Assembly (NCBI GenBank): GCA_030039095.1
Contig: JASHQP010000247.1
Location: 1-34,154, forward strand
DNA length: 34,154 bases
Direction: 5' to 3'
Source: Streptosporangiaceae bacterium
GTDB lineage: Bacteria > Actinomycetota > Actinomycetes > Streptosporangiales > Streptosporangiaceae
Below the pieces are notes generated by a model. It was not told where the DNA came from. It did no database searches and saw only the letters and a program-made list of their open reading frames with translations. This document shows, piece after piece, positions 1 through 7,876 of this stretch. The position numbers were made by a program, and so were the translations under genes. How positions within the stretch are numbered: the first letter of the stretch is position 1; each line of letters begins with the position of its first letter.

Positions 1-207
1 CCGGCACAGCCAGGCACCTGGTGTTGCCGCGATCATGAGAATCGAACCCCCGAGCAGATGTGGCTGGTGCTGGTGGGGCTGGCGGGGGCGGTTGGTACAG
101 AGTGGAGCGGCGCGGGACCCGCCATGGAGCGGGCGGGACCCGGTGTTGCCGAGTCGGCGGCGTGCGAGGATGGCGGGACCGGCCGGCTGGGAAGAGGGGT
201 CTGACGG

Positions 208-1194
208 ATGAGCCGCGTTGTCGTGATCGGGGCCACCGGGCACATCGGGACGTACCTGGTGCCGCGGCTGGTGCGCGGCGGCCACGACGTCGTCGCGATG
301 AGCCGCGGCACCCGCGAGCCTTACCACGCGAGCCCGGAGTGGAGCTCGGTCACCAGGGTGACGGCCGACCGCGACGCCGAGGACGCCGAGGGCGCCTTCG
401 GCGAGCACGTCGCGTCGCTCAGCCCTGACGTGGTGATCGACCTGGTCTGCTTTACCGCCGCGGCGGCGCAGCAACTCGTCGACGCGCTGCGCCCGTCCCG
501 GCCGTTGCTGGTGCACTGCGGGACGATCTGGGTGCACGGTCCCGCGCTGCGGGTGCCGGTCACCGAGGACGAGCCGCGAACCGCCTACGGCACCTACGGC
601 ACCGGCAAGGCCGAGATCGAGGCGCTGCTGCACCGCGAGACACTGGCCGGCGGCGTCCCCTCGGTCGTGCTGCACCCGGGCCACGTCAGCGGGCCCGGCT
701 GGCCGGTCATCACCCCGGCAGGCAACCTCGATCCCAGCGTCTGGACGCACCTGGCGACCGGCAAGGCGCTCGCGCTTCCCGACAACGGGCTCGGCGTGCT
801 GCATCACGTGCACGCCGACGACGTGGCGCAGGCCTTCGAGCGGGCGCTGACGCGGCCCGCGGCGATCGGAGCCAGCTTCCACGTGGTATCCGAGCAGGCG
901 ATGACCCTGCGTGGCTTGTCAGCCGGCGTCGCGCAGTGGTTCGGCCGTGAGCCGGTGCTGGACTTCGTCGACTGGGACGAGTTCGCCCGCCGGGTCGGCC
1001 CCGAGCACGCCGAGACCACCCGGGAGCACACGTTCCGCGGCATCACCGCGAGCATCGACCGAGCCAGGGAGGTGCTTGGCTACGCGCCCCGGTACAGCAC
1101 GCTCCAGGCCCTGCAGGAAGCGCTGGCCTGGCTGGTGGCCAGCGGACAGGTGGACGTCGGCGGCCAGCTCGTGCCGGCAGGGGCGGGGTGGTGA
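208..1194 (+). CDS. NAD-dependent epimerase/dehydratase family protein
   Basis: This 328-residue protein belongs to the extended short-chain dehydrogenase/epimerase superfamily. The N-terminal Rossmann dinucleotide-binding motif GATGHIG lies at residues 8-14. A YxxxK pair (Y130, K134, in YGTGK) is the expected catalytic Tyr/Lys, preceded by the usual Ser/Thr-containing strand (HCGTIWVHG). The C-terminal third, the substrate-binding half, has no feature that identifies the sugar or other substrate. The ATG at 208 puts the Rossmann strand at the very N terminus; upstream there is only a weak purine stretch (GAAGAGGGG at 191-199). It is followed on the same strand by small genes that could be co-transcribed, although 88 nt separate it from the next one. 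The family call is solid; the exact reaction is unknown. Confidence 0.85.
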   Translation: MSRVVVIGATGHIGTYLVPRLVRGGHDVVAMSRGTREPYHASPEWSSVTRVTADRDAEDAEGAFGEHVASLSPDVVIDLVCFTAAAAQQLVDALRPSRPLLVHCGTIWVHGPALRVPVTEDEPRTAYGTYGTGKAEIEALLHRETLAGGVPSVVLHPGHVSGPGWPVITPAGNLDPSVWTHLATGKALALPDNGLGVLHHVHADDVAQAFERALTRPAAIGASFHVVSEQAMTLRGLSAGVAQWFGREPVLDFVDWDEFARRVGPEHAETTREHTFRGITASIDRAREVLGYAPRYSTLQALQEALAWLVASGQVDVGGQLVPAGAGW

Positions 1195-1282
1195 CGGCCC
1201 GCGGTGCCCTGTCGCGGCGGCGCAGGTTGTGGTTCGCTGTCCTCACAGCAACCCGGACTCACGCCCCAGGCACGGATCGGTG

Positions 1283-1603
1283 ATGACAGCCGCAAGCTTC
1301 CCCCGCATGCTGGCGTCAACGGCTGACCTGGACCGGTCGATCGGGGTGCTCGGGGCGTCGTTCGTCGAGGGCAGGCTGACCAAGGAGGAGTTCGACGAGC
1401 GGGTCGGGCAGGCCTTCGCCGCGCGTTTCTTCGGCGAGCTCATGGTGATCACGGCGGACCTGCCGGTCGGCACGTTCGGCAGGCTGCCGGCCCACCCGGC
1501 CTCTCCGCCGCTGCCGGGGAACACACGGCTGCACGTGGCCGTGCTGGCGCTCGTCTGGCTCGCCCTGATGGTGGTCCTGGCCGTCGCCGTGGTGGCCGCC
1601 TAG
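1283..1603 (+). CDS. DUF1707 domain membrane protein
   Basis: A 106-residue protein with an N-terminal DUF1707-type domain: a short helix, then the EGRLTKEEFDER segment, then AARFFGELMVITADLP, the actinobacterial DUF1707 signature. The C-terminal end is one hydrophobic helix (LHVAVLALVWLALMVVLAV) that should anchor it in the membrane. The domain resembles SHOCT domains and is often found on small actinobacterial membrane proteins of unknown role. I chose the ATG at 1283 because it places the DUF1707 domain at the N terminus; the frame is open further upstream but overlaps the epimerase gene and looks like shadow sequence. The stop is one base before the next ATG, so it is very probably co-transcribed and translationally coupled with the aminotransferase gene. 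Confidence 0.8.
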   Translation: MTAASFPRMLASTADLDRSIGVLGASFVEGRLTKEEFDERVGQAFAARFFGELMVITADLPVGTFGRLPAHPASPPLPGNTRLHVAVLALVWLALMVVLAVAVVAA

Positions 1604-1604
1604 C

Positions 1605-2372
1605 ATGACACCGCGCATCGAGATCGATGGCCGTGACGCGACCGTGGAGCAGCTGCGCGCGCTCGCGGGCGGCAGCTACGGCCACTTCACGGCGATGCAG
1701 GTGAGGAACTGCCGGGCGCGCGGCCTGGACCTGCACCTGGCCCGGCTGGCGGCCGGGAACGCCGAGCTCTTCGGCGCGAACCTCGACGCGGCGGCGGTGC
1801 GTGGCCACATCCGCCACGCCCTGGGCGGCAGCGCCGACGCGTCGGTCCGCGTCTACGTCTGCGATCTGGAGGACCGGCCCTCGGTCATCGTCACGGTCCG
1901 CCCACCCGGCGGCATGCCCGAGGGTCCGTGGAAGCTGCAGTCGGTCCCGTACCAGCGCACGCTCGCCCACATCAAGCACGTCGGCGACTTCGGGCAGGGC
2001 TATTATCAGCGCCTGGCCCGCCGCAATGGGTTCGACGAGGCGCTGCTGGCCGGCCCGGACGGGCAGATCGCCGAGGGCAGCATCACCAACATCGGGTTCT
2101 GGGACGGCACCAGCATCACCTGGCCAGCCGCGCCCGCGCTGGCCGGGATCACCATGCAGGTGCTCGACCGCCAGCTCGCCGGAACCGGCGTGGCGTCCCA
2201 GCGGGCCCCGGTGCGGGTGCCGGAGGCCGCATCGTTCGCCGGCGCGTTCGTCACCAACGCCCGGGGCATCGCCGCGGTCGGCCAGATCGACGGCCACGTC
2301 CTGCCCGTGGACGCGAAGATGATGACAACGCTGACCGAGGCCTACGAGTCCGCTGGCTGGGACCTCGTCTGA
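1605..2372 (+). CDS. class IV aminotransferase (PLP fold type IV)
   Basis: The 255-residue length and layout fit the fold-type IV PLP enzymes (branched-chain aminotransferase, D-amino-acid aminotransferase, aminodeoxychorismate lyase). The probable Schiff-base lysine is K124 in AHIKHVGDFGQ. It is followed by the family block FDEALLAGPDGQIAEGSITNIGFW, in which E157 is the conserved PLP-pyridine-binding glutamate. Specificity cannot be assigned: there is no clear branched-chain or lyase signature, and the protein is shorter at the N terminus than IlvE. It starts one base after the DUF1707 stop and is followed 24 nt later by the RraA-like gene, so the three probably form an operon. The family call is strong; the substrate is unknown. 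Confidence 0.85.
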   Translation: MTPRIEIDGRDATVEQLRALAGGSYGHFTAMQVRNCRARGLDLHLARLAAGNAELFGANLDAAAVRGHIRHALGGSADASVRVYVCDLEDRPSVIVTVRPPGGMPEGPWKLQSVPYQRTLAHIKHVGDFGQGYYQRLARRNGFDEALLAGPDGQIAEGSITNIGFWDGTSITWPAAPALAGITMQVLDRQLAGTGVASQRAPVRVPEAASFAGAFVTNARGIAAVGQIDGHVLPVDAKMMTTLTEAYESAGWDLV

Positions 2373-2396
2373 GCCAGACCCGACGTGGAAGGAACC

Positions 2397-2879
2397 ATGC
2401 CCAACACCCCCGTTCCCACCGCCGACCTTGTCGACCAGTTCGGACCCGAGCTGCGCGTGTGCGAAACCCAGTTCCGCCAGTTCGGCGGCTGCCGGGCCTT
2501 CACGGGCCCGGTCCGCACGGTCTCCTGCCGCGAGGACAACGGCCTGCTCCGGGAGCTTGTGCGGGCCCCGGGCGACGGAAGCGTCCTGGTCGTCGACGGC
2601 GCCGGGTCCCTGCACGCCGCGCTGGTCGGCGACATGCTCGCCGGCGCGGCGCTGGCCAACGGCTGGGCCGGCCTGGTGCTGCACGGCGCCGTCCGCGACA
2701 GCGCGGCCCTGTCCGGCCTCGACCTGGGCATCAAGGCGCTCGGCACGAACCCGCGCCCCGGCGGGAAGACCGGCTCCGGAGCCGTGGACGTCCCGGTCAC
2801 GTTCGGCGGGGTCACGTTCCACCCCGGCGACGTCCTGCACGCCGACGACGACGGGGTGGTGCTGCTGCCGCGGCCCTGA
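2397..2879 (+). CDS. RraA-like protein / 4-hydroxy-4-methyl-2-oxoglutarate aldolase family
   Basis: A 160-residue protein matching the RraA/HMG aldolase family along its whole length. The VGDMLAGAA segment (from residue 77) and the LHGAVRD segment with R100-D101 are the family's metal- and oxoacid-binding motifs. Known members are either class II pyruvate aldolases (4-hydroxy-4-methyl-2-oxoglutarate or 4-carboxy-4-hydroxy-2-oxoadipate) or RNase E regulators. The intact Gly-Asp and Arg-Asp motifs favour enzyme activity, but oxaloacetate decarboxylation is equally possible. The ATG at 2397 was chosen over an in-frame GTG at 2385 because a good ribosome site (GGAAGGA, 2387-2393) sits just upstream. 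It is the last gene of the 1283-2879 group; a hairpin follows the stop. Confidence 0.88.
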   Translation: MPNTPVPTADLVDQFGPELRVCETQFRQFGGCRAFTGPVRTVSCREDNGLLRELVRAPGDGSVLVVDGAGSLHAALVGDMLAGAALANGWAGLVLHGAVRDSAALSGLDLGIKALGTNPRPGGKTGSGAVDVPVTFGGVTFHPGDVLHADDDGVVLLPRP

Positions 2880-2910
2880 CCGTCGCGGCCGCAGGCACCG
2901 CGGGGGCCCT

Positions 2911-2931
2911 CATCACCCGCCAGGGGTGATG
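2911..2931 (+). terminator. candidate hairpin terminator after the RraA-like gene
   Basis: A perfect 8-bp inverted repeat, CATCACCC / GGGTGATG, with a 5-nt loop (GCCAG) lies 31 nt after the stop at 2879. No T-run follows, which is common for actinobacterial terminators. It could instead be an operator for the next gene, which starts at 3029. Confidence 0.45.
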
Positions 2932-3028
2932 TAGGTGATCACGTACGGGGCAAATCCTGGCCCTGGTGCCAGGCGCAGGACCCGTTTAGCCGGTGGCTGC
3001 CGGCAGCCTCCCTGGCTAAGGAGCAGGG

Positions 3029-3424
3029 ATGTCGAACTACCCGGTCCTGGATATCTTCTGGTCGCTCCTGGAATTCTTCCTGTGGGTGATCTGGATCTGG
3101 ATCATGATCTGGATCTTCATCGACATCTTCCGCAGCCATGACCTGTCCGGCTGGGCCAAGGCCCTCTGGTTCCTGTTCGTCCTGCTCATCCCCCTTGTCG
3201 GGGTCCTCGTGTACCTCGTCGTCCGCGGCGGCTCCATGCACGAGCGCTCGGTGCGGCAGGCACAGCAGCAGAACGAGGCATTCAAGCACTACGTGCAGCA
3301 GGCCGCGGCCGACTCGCCGCCCAGCACCGCGGACCAGCTCACGAAGCTGGCCGACCTGCGCGACCGTGGCGTCATCACCGGCGACGAGTTCGACCGCGAG
3401 AAGCAGAAGCTCCTCGCGGCTTGA
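3029..3424 (+). CDS. PLD-nuclease N-terminal-like / SHOCT domain membrane protein
   Basis: A 131-residue small membrane protein. Residues 5-35 form a very aromatic hydrophobic helix (LWVIWIWIMIWIFIDIF) and residues 42-66 a second helix containing the LLIPLVGVLVYLVVRG motif. This two-helix layout is typical of the phospholipase D-nuclease N-terminal domain. The last 30 residues (ADQLTKLADLRDRGVITGDEFDREKQKLLA) are a textbook SHOCT domain, a short C-terminal module seen on many small bacterial membrane proteins. AAGGAG at 3014-3019 is the ribosome site, about 9 nt before the ATG. The role is unknown; such proteins are thought to act in membrane-associated oligomerisation. It stands alone, between two hairpins. 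Confidence 0.88.
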   Translation: MSNYPVLDIFWSLLEFFLWVIWIWIMIWIFIDIFRSHDLSGWAKALWFLFVLLIPLVGVLVYLVVRGGSMHERSVRQAQQQNEAFKHYVQQAAADSPPSTADQLTKLADLRDRGVITGDEFDREKQKLLAA

Positions 3425-3430
3425 CCAGCA

Positions 3431-3460
3431 GGGCCGCGGCCGACCGGACGGCCGCGGCCC
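3431..3460 (+). terminator. strong GC hairpin after the SHOCT gene
   Basis: A perfect 11-bp stem (GGGCCGCGGCC at 3431-3441 pairs with GGCCGCGGCCC at 3450-3460) with an 8-nt loop starts 7 nt after the stop codon. It has the position and strength of an intrinsic terminator, though no T-tract follows. Confidence 0.65.
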
Positions 3461-3523
3461 GACGACTGCGCCGTGCGGCGGCGATGCCCGCGGCGGCGCG
3501 AGACCTCCTGATTACGGTAAGTA

Positions 3524-3539
3524 AGTTAAACGTTTTCTC
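3524..3539 (+). promoter_or_regulatory. distal LacI-type operator (site A)
   Basis: AGTTAAACGTTTTCT is a CG-centred imperfect palindrome. Its left half (AGTTAAACG) is identical to the reverse complement of part of site B, 161 bp downstream. LacI-family operators have a central CG, and paired sites at such distances can support DNA looping. The site is assigned by comparison with the other three sites in this window; the cognate regulator is probably the LacI-family protein at 14965-16116. Confidence 0.5.
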
Positions 3540-3665
3540 GCGCGGTGAGCATCGGATACAGCTCCTGGCGGTGGCTCCTGCCATGCAATTCGGTCATAAC
3601 ACGGGAAGCGGCCTCGCCCGGGGCGTGGCGGCGTCACGGCCGGGCAATCTGCCCGAGCTGGTCCC

Positions 3666-3701
3666 TTGACGACTATCTACCTGCATGTAATCGTTTAACT
3701 G
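3666..3701 (+). promoter_or_regulatory. promoter with overlapping LacI-type operator (site B)
   Basis: A -35-like TTGACG (3666-3671) is followed 16 nt later by TAATCG (3688-3693). This lies inside the operator-like sequence CATGTAATCGTTTAACTG (3684-3701). The same arrangement (TTGACA, 17 nt, TAATCGTT) occurs on the minus strand in front of the importer operon at 13381-13409, with the 12 bases CATGTAATCGTT identical in both. An operator over the -10 region implies repression. The -10 is a poor consensus match at its last base, so its exact position is uncertain. Confidence 0.55.
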
Positions 3702-3745
3702 CCACGAAGGGTACACATGCCTCAACGCACCGGGACGGATGATCG

Positions 3746-4732
3746 ATGAAGATCGACGAGCTCGCCACGCCTGCCGCCATCGTTGACCTGCAGGCCTTCG
3801 AGTTCAATCTGGCAGAGATGTCTGCGGCCTTGCCGGGCGACCGGCTGCGCCCGCACGTGAAAGCCCACAAGTGCACGGAGCTGGCGAAGCGGCAGGCGGC
3901 CCTGGGGCACAAGGGCTTTACCTGCGCCACGATCCGCGAGTGCGAGGGGATGGCCGCTGCCGGGCTTGGCGAAGACCTGCTGCTGGCCAACGAGGTACTG
4001 GACGCCACCCGGCTCGGGGCGCTCGTCCGCGACGGGGCCCGAGTTACCGTGGCGGTCGATTCCCTGCAGACCATCGACGCGGCGGCGCGGGCCGGGGTGC
4101 CGGAAGTCGTCATCGACGTCATGGTCGGCCTGCGCCGCTGCGGATGCCAGCCGGGCCAGGCGGGCGAGCTGGCCGACCGGGCTCGCCAGCGCGGGCAGAC
4201 CGTGCGCGGCGTGATGGGCTACGAGGGCCACGTGGTGGGGCTGGAGGATCCCGCCGAACGGGCCGAGGGCTGCCAGGTCGCCATGGAAAGGCTTCTCGCC
4301 GCGCACAAGGACGTCGGCGGAGACCTGATCACCGCGGGCGGTACCGGCACCTACGACTGCAACACATGGGCCACCGAGATCCAGGCCGGTTCCTACGCCC
4401 TGATGGACACAGCGTACGGCCGGGAGGGCCTGCCGTTCCGCCAGGCGCTCTTCATCCTCGCGACCATCGTGTCGACGTGTCCGGACTGGTCCGTCGCCGA
4501 TGCCGGCCTGAAGGCGTTCGGTATGGATCATGGATTGCCCAGCCTGCCCGGCGCGACGGTCGAGGGCTGCTCCGACGAGCACACGCGCATCTCGCCGAGC
4601 CGCCCGATCGGCGACCGGGTGTGCTTCCTGCCCGCTCATGTGGACCCGACCATGGCGCTGCACGAACGGGTGCACGTGGTCTCGGGCGACGAGGTGGTGG
4701 ACACCTGGCCGATCGACATGCGCGGGTGGTGA
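3746..4732 (+). CDS. D-threonine aldolase / D-serine dehydratase-like PLP enzyme
   Basis: This 328-residue enzyme has the alanine-racemase-type N-terminal PLP barrel of the D-threonine aldolase/DSD1 family. K39 in RPHVKAHKC is the expected Schiff-base lysine, and AGGTGTYD (197-204) the phosphate-binding region. The C-terminal metal site is LPAHVDPTMAL with H298-x-D300. In this family a His-x-Asp pair is typical of metal-dependent D-threonine or D-3-hydroxyaspartate aldolases, and His-x-Cys of zinc D-serine dehydratases, so an aldolase splitting a D-3-hydroxy amino acid into glycine and an aldehyde is favoured. It is somewhat shorter than characterised aldolases (about 370-380 residues). It is first in a two-gene operon with a sarcosine-oxidase-like gene 12 nt downstream, behind an operator-controlled promoter. 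Substrate unproven. Confidence 0.82.
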   Translation: MKIDELATPAAIVDLQAFEFNLAEMSAALPGDRLRPHVKAHKCTELAKRQAALGHKGFTCATIRECEGMAAAGLGEDLLLANEVLDATRLGALVRDGARVTVAVDSLQTIDAAARAGVPEVVIDVMVGLRRCGCQPGQAGELADRARQRGQTVRGVMGYEGHVVGLEDPAERAEGCQVAMERLLAAHKDVGGDLITAGGTGTYDCNTWATEIQAGSYALMDTAYGREGLPFRQALFILATIVSTCPDWSVADAGLKAFGMDHGLPSLPGATVEGCSDEHTRISPSRPIGDRVCFLPAHVDPTMALHERVHVVSGDEVVDTWPIDMRGW

Positions 4733-4744
4733 GAGCGGCCAGGG

Positions 4745-5914
4745 ATGCGGGCCGGAGGCCGCCGGGTAACCCGGGCCGAGATCGTTGTCGTCGGCGCGGG
4801 CGTGCTCGGGCTGTGCGCCGCCTGGGAGCTTGGCCGCCGTGGCCGCGACGTCATCTGTCTCGAGCAGCAGGTCATCGGGCACGAGCGGTCCGGCTCCAAG
4901 AGCGAGTCCCGGCTATTCCGGCTCAGCCACGACGACCCGTTCTATGTAAGACTGGCACGCCGCGCGCTGGCTGGCTGGGGCGAACTGCAGGCCGAGGCCG
5001 GCTGCACTCTGCTCGAGCCCGCCGAGCTGGTGATATTCGGTGACCGGCTGGACGGCTATCGCAGCGCCATGGCGGCCGAAGGCGCGTCCGCACGGCTGGT
5101 GAGCCGGACCGAGCTCAGCGAGCGGTTCGGCGGCTTGGCCTTCCACGGTCCCGGTTCCTTCCACGGCGACGCCCTGCTCGAGGACTCCGCGAGGATCCTG
5201 CTGGCCAGGGACGTGCTGGACGCGCTGGCCCGGGTGATGCGGGCGGAACTGCGCGAACACGAGCCCGTCACCAGGATCACGCAGGCGGAGGACGACGTGA
5301 CCGTGGAGACCGACGCTGGCGTGTACCGGTGCGACTGCACGGTGCTGTGCGCTGGCGCGTGGTCATCGGCGCTCGGCCGCCAGCTCGGGATCGGCGCCGC
5401 CGCAGTACTGGAGCCGACGCTCGGCCAGGTCGCCTACTTGCGGCCGCGGCCCGGAGCGCTCGGCAGGGCACCCGCCTTCATGGAGCTGGCCACGGAGCAG
5501 GCCGGGTCCGTGCCCAGCTACGCGTGGGGAGTACCGACCCCAACGCAGGGCACCTACAAGATCGGCCTGCACCGGGAGCGGCCGCGGGTCGATCCCTCGG
5601 CGGTGTCGCTGGAACGAGACGAGCAGGAGCTGGCCGAGCTCCGGCGCCGGGCCGTGCAGCTGCTGCCCGGGTTCGATCCGCGGCCGGTCGCCACGGAGCG
5701 GTGCTTCTTCGACGGCTCCCCAGACGAGGAGCTGGTGGTCGACCGGATTGGCCGGATCGTGATCGGGGCGGGCACGTCCGGCCGCGGCTTCAAGTTCGGC
5801 CCGGCGCTCGGCGAAGCAATGGCCGACCTCGCCGAAGGCCGCGAGCCGGCCGCCACGGCCGGGCGCTTCACGGCCAGCCGGCCCGCGCTCCTCGCGGCCG
5901 CGCGAGCGCTATAG
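4745..5914 (+). CDS. FAD-dependent oxidoreductase, monomeric sarcosine oxidase/N-methyltryptophan oxidase type
   Basis: A 389-residue DAO-superfamily flavoprotein. The FAD dinucleotide motif is VVVGAGVLGLCAAWELGRRG (14-33), followed by the acidic strand end CLEQ. The SGSKSESRLFRLSH segment (49-62) matches the sarcosine-oxidase flavin loop with its RxxR pair. C320 in ATERCFFDGSPDEELVVDR lies where monomeric sarcosine oxidase binds FAD covalently. GTSGRGFKFGPALGEAMADL is the C-terminal FAD motif with the conserved Lys. Such enzymes oxidise secondary or tertiary N-methyl amino acids, releasing formaldehyde and H2O2. It starts 12 nt after the aldolase-like gene and ends 12 nt before the convergent flavoprotein gene at 5927. 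The substrate is unknown, but the setting suggests an N-methyl amine. Confidence 0.86.
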   Translation: MRAGGRRVTRAEIVVVGAGVLGLCAAWELGRRGRDVICLEQQVIGHERSGSKSESRLFRLSHDDPFYVRLARRALAGWGELQAEAGCTLLEPAELVIFGDRLDGYRSAMAAEGASARLVSRTELSERFGGLAFHGPGSFHGDALLEDSARILLARDVLDALARVMRAELREHEPVTRITQAEDDVTVETDAGVYRCDCTVLCAGAWSSALGRQLGIGAAAVLEPTLGQVAYLRPRPGALGRAPAFMELATEQAGSVPSYAWGVPTPTQGTYKIGLHRERPRVDPSAVSLERDEQELAELRRRAVQLLPGFDPRPVATERCFFDGSPDEELVVDRIGRIVIGAGTSGRGFKFGPALGEAMADLAEGREPAATAGRFTASRPALLAAARAL

Positions 5915-5926
5915 GCCGCCTGGGCG

Positions 5927-7876
5927 CTACACGAACCGCCCGATCCGGTGCCCGTCGTAGACCGCTTCCTCGATGCCCCTCGGGGATAGCGCATCACCGG
6001 CGAGGTGAACCTCTCGCCCGGCCGCGCGCAGCTGCCGGAACAGCTCGTCCCTGGCGGCCGGGAACGTGACGCCGACGATCGCGTCCACACCGGCGATGAC
6101 CCGCTCGGCGCGGCCGAACCCGTGCCGGACGACAACATCGCCGCCGCGCACCGATGCGATCTCGGCCACCGGGTGGAACGTCACGTTGAGCGCGGTGAGC
6201 TGCTCATAGCTGGTGCGCCAGTTGCTGTCTTCCAGCGCGGCGCCCGGAAAGGCGACCGGGGTGACGAGGTCCACGGTGGCGCCGCGCGCAGCCACCGCGT
6301 GCGCCGCGCTCACGCCCTGCCAGTCGCCGAACTCGTCGAACACCACGACGTGCCCTTCCAGACCGGCGCGGCCGGTAATCGCCGCCACGGCGTCGCTCAC
6401 CGGCACCGATGTGTCGAGGGCCAGCGGCGGCATCCGGGAGCCGGTCGCCACCACCACCGCGTCGGGCCGGAGCTCGTCGATCAGCTCCAGCGTGGCCTCG
6501 GTGTCCAGCCGGACGCAGACGCCTGCGTCACGGCAGCCGCTGGCCAGCCACTCGGTGATCTGCGCGAGCTCGCCGCGCGTTGGGGCCATGGCCGCGACTC
6601 GCACCTGCCCGCCGAGGTGGCTTCCGGCCTCGAGCAGCGTCACCTGGTGCCCACGCAGGGCCGCCACTCTGGCGCACTCGAGCCCGGCCGGCCCGCCGCC
6701 CGCGACCAGCACCCGGCGGCGGGTGGCCGCGGGCTGAAGCTCACCACCCCAGGAGGCTTCCCGGCTGACGACCGGATTGTGGATGCACCGGATGCTCCGG
6801 CCGCTGTGCAGATGGTTGACGCAGTTCATGGCGCCCACGCAGGGCCGGATCTGCTCGATCTGGCCGGCCGCCGCCTTGGCGGGCAGGTAGGGGTCGGCGA
6901 TCAGCGCCCGGGCCATCGTGACCGCGTCGCAGCTTCCGCCCGCGATGAGTTCCTCCGCGATCCAGGGATGATTGACCCGCCCGACGAGCGACACCGGCGT
7001 GCCGAGGATCTCGCGCATGGCCTTGCCGTACTTGGCCCACACCCCAGCCCTGAACGTCATGTTGGGCATGTTCCTGGCGGCGTTGAGCGCGTCCGAGTAA
7101 TGCCCCATGGTTACGTCGAAGAAGTCGGCGAGCTGCCAGGAATCGATGGTTCCGGCGATCTCGAGCATGTCGAGCTGGCCGAGCTCGCCTCGGTCGACGT
7201 CGGCGCCCGTGATCCGCACCCCGACGGCCAGGCCGGGCCCGGCGGCCTGGCGGACCGCCAGCAGAATCTCCCTGGCCAGGCGCAGCCGGTTGTCCAGGGA
7301 GCCGCCCCACGCATCGTTCCGGCTGTTGGTCCTGGGTGACATGAACTGCTCGACGAGGTTCCCGTGCGCGAAGTGCAGGATCACCCCGGACAGGCCGCCC
7401 TCGCGGCACCGGCCTGCGGCGGCGCCGAAGGCCCCGATGATGGCAGCTATGGCCGCGTCATCGATCTCGTGGGGCACCCGCCACCGGTTGCCGTGATCGC
7501 GCAGCGGCACCGCCGACGGCGCGTGGTGAATGGCCGCGCCGGTCCCGGTGTAGCTCCCCTGCCCGCCTGGGTGGAACAGCTCGGCAACGTAGTGCGCTCC
7601 GTAGCCGGACACGATCCGCATGAGCTCCCGGTACTGGCCTATGATGCTGCCGTCGACGTTCCACAGGTCGACGTACTGGTCGGTCACGCAGGTGGCCTGG
7701 GAAATGATGAGCGCCGCTCCGCCGCGCGCGATCTCGCGGTGGTAGTCCATGAGCTGCGGCGTGTAGCGGCCTCCGGCGGCGAATCCGGTTTGGTGCGCCG
7801 AGTTGATGATTCGGTTCTTCAGCGTGATCGGGCCGAGCGCAATCGGCTCGAACAGATGCGGGAACTGTCCGGTCAT
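5927..7876 (-). CDS. NADH:flavin oxidoreductase, old yellow enzyme / dimethylglycine-type N-demethylase family
   Basis: A 649-residue two-part flavoprotein. Residues 1-340 form an old-yellow-enzyme FMN barrel with the family block HGNLVEQFMSPRTNSRNDAWGG (171-192). From about residue 388 follows a Rossmann domain (VLVAGGGPAGLECARVAALRG) as in 2,4-dienoyl-CoA reductase and trimethylamine dehydrogenase. The linker has C346, C352 and C364 for an Fe-S cluster, but Ala349 stands where trimethylamine dehydrogenase has its second Cys. To my recollection the same Ala is common in dimethylglycine/N-methylproline demethylase relatives. The frame is open further upstream, but only through the neighbouring importer gene; the ATG at 7876 overlaps that gene's stop by one base (TGATG). 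It is the last gene of the importer operon, consistent with acting on the imported compound. An N-demethylase is more likely than an enoyl reductase. Confidence 0.82.
   Translation of the reverse strand: MTGQFPHLFEPIALGPITLKNRIINSAHQTGFAAGGRYTPQLMDYHREIARGGAALIISQATCVTDQYVDLWNVDGSIIGQYRELMRIVSGYGAHYVAELFHPGGQGSYTGTGAAIHHAPSAVPLRDHGNRWRVPHEIDDAAIAAIIGAFGAAAGRCREGGLSGVILHFAHGNLVEQFMSPRTNSRNDAWGGSLDNRLRLAREILLAVRQAAGPGLAVGVRITGADVDRGELGQLDMLEIAGTIDSWQLADFFDVTMGHYSDALNAARNMPNMTFRAGVWAKYGKAMREILGTPVSLVGRVNHPWIAEELIAGGSCDAVTMARALIADPYLPAKAAAGQIEQIRPCVGAMNCVNHLHSGRSIRCIHNPVVSREASWGGELQPAATRRRVLVAGGGPAGLECARVAALRGHQVTLLEAGSHLGGQVRVAAMAPTRGELAQITEWLASGCRDAGVCVRLDTEATLELIDELRPDAVVVATGSRMPPLALDTSVPVSDAVAAITGRAGLEGHVVVFDEFGDWQGVSAAHAVAARGATVDLVTPVAFPGAALEDSNWRTSYEQLTALNVTFHPVAEIASVRGGDVVVRHGFGRAERVIAGVDAIVGVTFPAARDELFRQLRAAGREVHLAGDALSPRGIEEAVYDGHRIGRFV

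Larger units (their letters stand above)
3425..3745. other. 321-nt intergenic region carrying two operator-like sites
   Basis: No credible gene is present. The region starts with the terminator hairpin (3431-3460). It then carries two CG-centred operator-like sequences (3524-3539 and 3684-3701, centres 161 bp apart) and a possible -35 (TTGACG, 3666-3671) serving the gene at 3746. Local A/T content rises around both sites, in contrast to the flanking sequence. Confidence 0.7.

Noticed and set aside
36..60. A tRNA T-arm-like string (GGTTCGATTC on the minus strand)
   Set aside because: The flanking bases do not form a T-stem, and no matching acceptor or anticodon arm is found at tRNA distance.
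1449..2840. 463-codon open frame on the minus strand
   Set aside because: It lies antisense to three well-supported genes and its translation is low-complexity Arg/Ala/Gly-rich with no domain; it is a GC-bias shadow.
6005..7339. 444-codon open frame on the plus strand
   Set aside because: It is antisense to the OYE-type flavoprotein gene, which has clear motifs; the plus-strand translation is His/Arg/Gly-rich noise.
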